64,000 nucleotides of DNA from Saxidomus purpurata (taxonomy: Eukaryota > Mollusca > Bivalvia > Venerida > Veneridae), in the NCBI GenBank assembly GCA_022818135.1, contig JAFMSR010000018.1, forward strand, positions 37,901,734-37,965,733. Reading direction: 5' to 3'. The number at the start of each line of letters is the position of its first letter. Position 1 is the stretch's first letter. This document shows, one piece after another, positions 60,330 through 64,000 of this stretch. A model generated the notes under the pieces. It had not been told where the DNA came from. It saw only the letters and a list, made by a program, of their open reading frames with translations, and made no database searches. Position numbers and translations under genes: made by a program.

Positions 60330-60774
60330 GTTTGTATCTGCTTGTTGTTGTTGTAGTTGTTGTTGTAGATGTCATTATCTGTTGTTTTTTATCCATCTTT
60401 GGGTATTGCAGGTACAGACTATAAGCTGACACAATGAAATTAATGGACTTCATTTAAAGACTTACGCCAAAATATTAAACTTGAAAACAATAATATCATT
60501 ACTCGTTAAAAATATTTCTTATACCAACATTTCCTCTGAAGCCCTTAGCTGATTGTATTGAAACTATATATATCAATAATAATAGTCACAGAAACAAATA
60601 CTACAACCTTCTTCCAGAACTTCAAAATTCTTCATTTTATTTATTGGTTACTATGGTAACCTCAAACTAAGTAAAGGCAACCAAAATATAAAAGTAAAAT
60701 AATTATTGTCAGATACCATTTTCCAAGTTTGAAAGAATTTCACAGAAGTATTTTTTACTCTGCCTGGTGGTAGC
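60330..60774. other. Start of the downstream intron; TTG microsatellite
   Basis: TTGTTGTTGTTGTAGTTG and related repeats at 60342-60368 begin 12 bp after the proposed donor. Otherwise plain AT-rich intronic sequence. Confidence 0.45.
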
Positions 60775-61690
60775 GTGGTTTCACATAGGCTTATAATATT
60801 ACAGGAAAATGTTAAAAAATCTTGTTGTCTAAAACCACAAAGCCCAGAGCTTAGATACAAATGTATTTGGAATATAGCTTTATGTAGTAGACCTCGACTA
60901 AGATTGTTCAAATCAGGACTCGAAAGGTCCAACTTGGATCTGCCTAGGGGTCATCAGTGTTTTGCTGTACTAGATGAGCTTATATGCCATGGTGGTTTGT
61001 TCATCATCTGGCCTTCTGTCATAACGACTGTTGGTCACAATTTTCATTTGACTTCCATGAAACTTGCTCAGAAGGTTGCCTGCAACCTGTAGATGATCCT
61101 TCTTGTTTTTGGGGTCACAAGGTCAAATCTTATCAGTTCAATATTCTGCGATCAGTCTTCATACTTCATAGATCCCTTTTGTTTATGGGGTCAGTTGACC
61201 TCCTTTAGCTTTTCCTTGATAACACTCTACATTTGACCTTCATGAAACTTGCTCAGAAAGTTGCCTGCAACCTGTAGATGATCCCTATTGCTTTTGGCGT
61301 CTGTGGGTCAAAGATCTAAGTGACCTGAACTTTGAAAATTGTTTTTGCTTATCATTTGACTGTCATGAAACTTGCTCAGAAGGTTGCATGCAACCTGTTG
61401 ATGTTCCCTATTGTTTTAGAGTCAGTGGGCAATGGTCAAGGTCACAGTGAACCAAACTTTGAAAATAATTTCCGCTCAATATTTTTAGATCTTGTTACCC
61501 ACAGTCTTCAAACTTCATGGGATAAGTAAGATGATCTTCCTACTGTTTTTGGGGTTCAGCTGTTCAAGATCAAGGTCACAGTGACCTCTATTACATTTTA
61601 CTTGATAACATTCTGAAAGATTTTCACAAAACTTACTCAGAACAGCAGAGCGGTGATAGTTTTCTTGATATATTGACTTCATGGCTTTCT
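60775..61690 (+). mobile_element. Hairpin-element relatives rich in AGGTCA sites
   Basis: 60800-60960 has AAAACCACAAAGCCCAGAGC and GTAGACCTCGACTAAGATTG, as in the 166-bp modules at 40 kb. 60975-61690 has repeated CATGAAACTTGCTCAGAAGG and TTGCCTGCAACCTGTAGATG modules, as at 20455-21237. AGGTCACAGTGACCT occurs at 61573-61587. No intact 5' hairpin or 3' terminus, so these are joined fragments. Confidence 0.55.
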
Positions 61691-62603
61691 TGTTGTATTG
61701 ACCAACTTCTGACGAAATCATTAACTCTCTTTATTCCAAACCCTTTGATCTTTTTATGATGTGATTGATTTCAAACTGGTAACAAAGCTACTGCTCTATA
61801 AGTAACTAATATAGATTATTGATGAGTGTGCACATGCATTGTATGCAGAGAAAAGTCCGGAAGAGTTGCTGTATTTACATATACTTCCTTTAGCCTCCTC
61901 TCATTTGTAGGGCACTGTAAATGGTTTGTCTATACATGAGTAGTACCATATTGGCTTAGCGTTATCTAGTCCTAATCAGACTAATTTCATATAGAAACAA
62001 GAAGTCCATTATCAAGTTTTAATCAATATTTCTGTCATATCAATTTTCAAATATTTATTTTTACATCAATATTTCAAATTCTTAACTGTTTTCATTAATA
62101 AATAAGAGTCTTGCTTGCCTGATAAAATTGCCCTTCCTCTATACACCAATGTCAATGTGAGTGATATATATAAACTTTAAAGCGAGGCTGTTTTTGTTTA
62201 ACAACAAATCCAATCAGATCATTTGTTACTTATGTTTTGTACTGACAGTATAACCTAGAATTTACAGCACATTAAGCTAGCTGGAACATGAAATGTTTTA
62301 ATTTGATTCTAGAAAAGACATAACTTCTTGTTTCAGAAATTTCTGTACCAGATTAAAGGACAAAAACACATAAAGAAAAAAAACGGAAGCTTTTAAAACT
62401 TTTGTCTCTTGCATAAAACATATAACAATATCTTTCAGTGAAAAGTGATGCAGTTATAACCAAGGGAGGCTACTCTGCTACATACAGTGATATGCTGGTA
62501 TTTGTTGTTACTTCCCTTAGAACATTTCAGCTGTAGTCCTTATTGCATTGGAAAACGTACAGAACTTTTTAATTTTTAGATTAGCTTGGGGTTTTCTGTT
62601 ATA
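61691..62603. other. No gene or repeat recognised
   Basis: AT-rich non-coding sequence up to the TA target of the next element. Confidence 0.4.
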
Positions 62604-63480
62604 CAGTTGACTCTCGTTATCTCGAATTTCAAGGGACCAGACCTTTTACTTCGAGATAAACGAAGTTCGAGGTAAGAGGAGGGGCTTTTAGTTGTTGTTT
62701 TTTGGACATATATGGACGTATATGGACGAATAATGCACAAAATTCCCTGTTTTCAAGACAGACAACTATTTGTATTTATTGTTTTGATTCAAATTTTCCC
62801 TGAAACATTGGAACACAAATTCAATTTTAATTACATTTTATTTTTGCATATACCCAAACAGCCCTTAGTAAATATCAAGCACATCTACATACTTGTATCG
62901 GCCCGAGCGAAAACGAAAGTACGCGTCGGGCGAAAGTGAAAGTAGCGTTTCTTGAACCGGAAGTCAGAACATTCGTATATTCTAAACATAAGAACAGCAT
63001 CAAACTACAAAATAAAATATTTACAGACTGACATATTCGTTAAGAAATCAGCTTTTTTTATAAAACCCACTATTATCATTTAAGCTCTCAAATAAATTAA
63101 GTCTTTAAAGTAATTACCGCATTTTTCATCATTAATTACACGTAGTTACCGGCAATTAAAGTAAATCCATGAAAACCAAACAACAATCATTACGACACGT
63201 GTGAATTAGCAAGACAACGTCTCACCCTTGCTTTGACCCGTCGCACCTTTGATCCGTCGGCGACTTTCGCACTTCGACTTAACGAGTTGACAATACACTT
63301 GAATTTGATTGACGGGACCAAAAAATGCCTTCGACACATCCGGAGTCTCGATATGTCAAATTTTGTCTTAAAAGGAGTTAAAGTACATAGATAAAGAAGG
63401 AAATTTGACGGGACTTTAGAATTTCTTCGACTTAAACGGAAATTCGAGGTAAGCGAGTTTGAGATACTGAGAGTCAACTG
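62604..63480. mobile_element. pogo/Tigger-like non-autonomous DNA transposon
   Basis: The left end CAGTTGACTCTCGTTATCTC and the right end (reverse complement) CAGTTGACTCTCAGTATCTC are inverted repeats, flanked by TA at 62602-62603 and 63481-63482. TCGAGATAAACGAAGTTCGA and related TCGA phrases follow inward. Ends reading CAGT-GACTCTCGTTA with a TA target are typical of pogo/Tigger elements. At 877 bp it is too short for the transposase; a 126-codon minus-strand frame near the right end (63190-63570) crosses the boundary and shows no transposase motif. Confidence 0.85.
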
Positions 63481-63585
63481 TATATTGATCAGATCAAGAT
63501 GATGCGAGTTGTATCTTTGCTGTAGGGTATTTGTACCTTCTAATAAGAGTGTTTTTATTTTGTGTTGCACTGTTATACATAGTGT

Positions 63586-63999
63586 TTAAAGTGACATTAT
63601 GCTCATCAACAGTTTTATAAAAGCAATTTTCAGTTGCTGTGCATTTAAATGTAGTAAATTAATGATAATGCCACATTAATATTTGATGTTGGTGCTTTAG
63701 AAATAAAAAAATTGGACTAATGAAAGAATAGTTTCTTTTTTCACAATGATCTCCCTTGTATTGTTGTTATTGTTGGTAAAGATTTCGGCAGTAAAAGGGA
63801 AGCAACTCCTGCATGCAGTTGTTTTTTAAAAAGGCTGCCCCAGTCAAAATAGGAAAAGTAAAATTTGGAAAGTTATTATTTCGTACTGATAGCAGGAAGA
63901 GTTTGGTGTATTGGGTTAAAAGCTATTATTTCCTCTACCCTTTTTACACACATCTATTTCAGCTGGATTTTTACAAAAATGTGCATAATTCCACTTTAA
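63586..63999. mobile_element. TTAA-flanked MITE, copy 2
   Basis: TTAA at 63586-63589 and 63996-63999, left end AGTGACATTATGC, right end GCATAATTCCACT with one changed base. The interior matches the copy at 3430-3866 in the same orientation, with small deletions (for example CATTTTACTGCAC near the left end) and an insertion near 63765. Confidence 0.85.
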
Positions 64000-64000
64000 C

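Noticed and set aside
63190..63570. 126-codon minus-strand frame
   Set aside because: It runs across the right end of the pogo-like element into flanking DNA and has no transposase or other recognisable motif.

Overview
The window reads as invertebrate nuclear DNA, most likely from a bivalve mollusc. It is AT-rich by eye, has no dense coding, and is packed with short non-autonomous transposons, tRNA-derived SINEs and minisatellites. The bivalve call rests on my recollection that repeats with AGCTCACC and TATACCCCC hairpin ends, and SINEs ending in AACAACAAC, are common in clam and mussel genomes; I could not search for matches. There is no bacterial, organellar, rRNA or CRISPR content.

Genes: only two stretches look like real coding exons, both on the + strand. 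One is at 19908-20371 (ATG at 19913, 153 codons, CAG/GTAAGA donor). The other is at about 60102-60329 (ATG, 76 codons, CpG-rich). Both begin with an ATG in good context. With the donors chosen, both end exactly on a codon boundary and encode basic, Ser/Arg-rich disordered peptides. The simplest reading is two alternative first coding exons, about 40 kb apart, of one gene whose body lies beyond position 64000. I do not recognise the gene with confidence.

Layout: 1-19 kb is non-coding with several MITEs, SINEs, hairpin-ended elements and an 85-bp-class minisatellite at 13.15-15.0 kb. Next come the exon at 19.9 kb and a nuclear-receptor-site-rich repeat just after it. A 33-bp minisatellite fills 23.6-25.1 kb. 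25-32 kb is quiet apart from SINEs and elements. 32.8-33.75 kb is a scrambled, poly-A-containing stretch that may be an assembly error. 36.75-39.06 kb is a 2.3-kb inverted-repeat element studded with GTTCATGAAC palindromes. 40.2-41.3 kb is a modular hairpin element with 166-bp repeats. 44.4-57.9 kb is a direct tandem duplication (units of 7.5 and 5.9 kb). 56.5-59.2 kb is a 2.76-kb transposon whose ends start with CACAGTG and which is flanked by a 5-bp duplication. The second exon sits at 60.1 kb, followed by a pogo-like element and a second copy of a TTAA MITE at the window end.

Most interesting: (1) the 2.76-kb element has about 105-bp terminal inverted repeats opening with CACAGTG, the V(D)J recombination heptamer, and TGTAT duplicated on both sides. 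This is the signature of the Transib/RAG-like superfamily, and no transposase is present. (2) At least eight elements share one architecture: a 5' hairpin, an inverted copy of the 5' end placed subterminally at the 3' side, then a small hairpin and CTCTTGTT. This matches Helentron-derived non-autonomous elements (HINEs). The tandem duplication supplies a filled and an empty site for one of them, showing a 1563-bp insertion inside a T-run with no target duplication.
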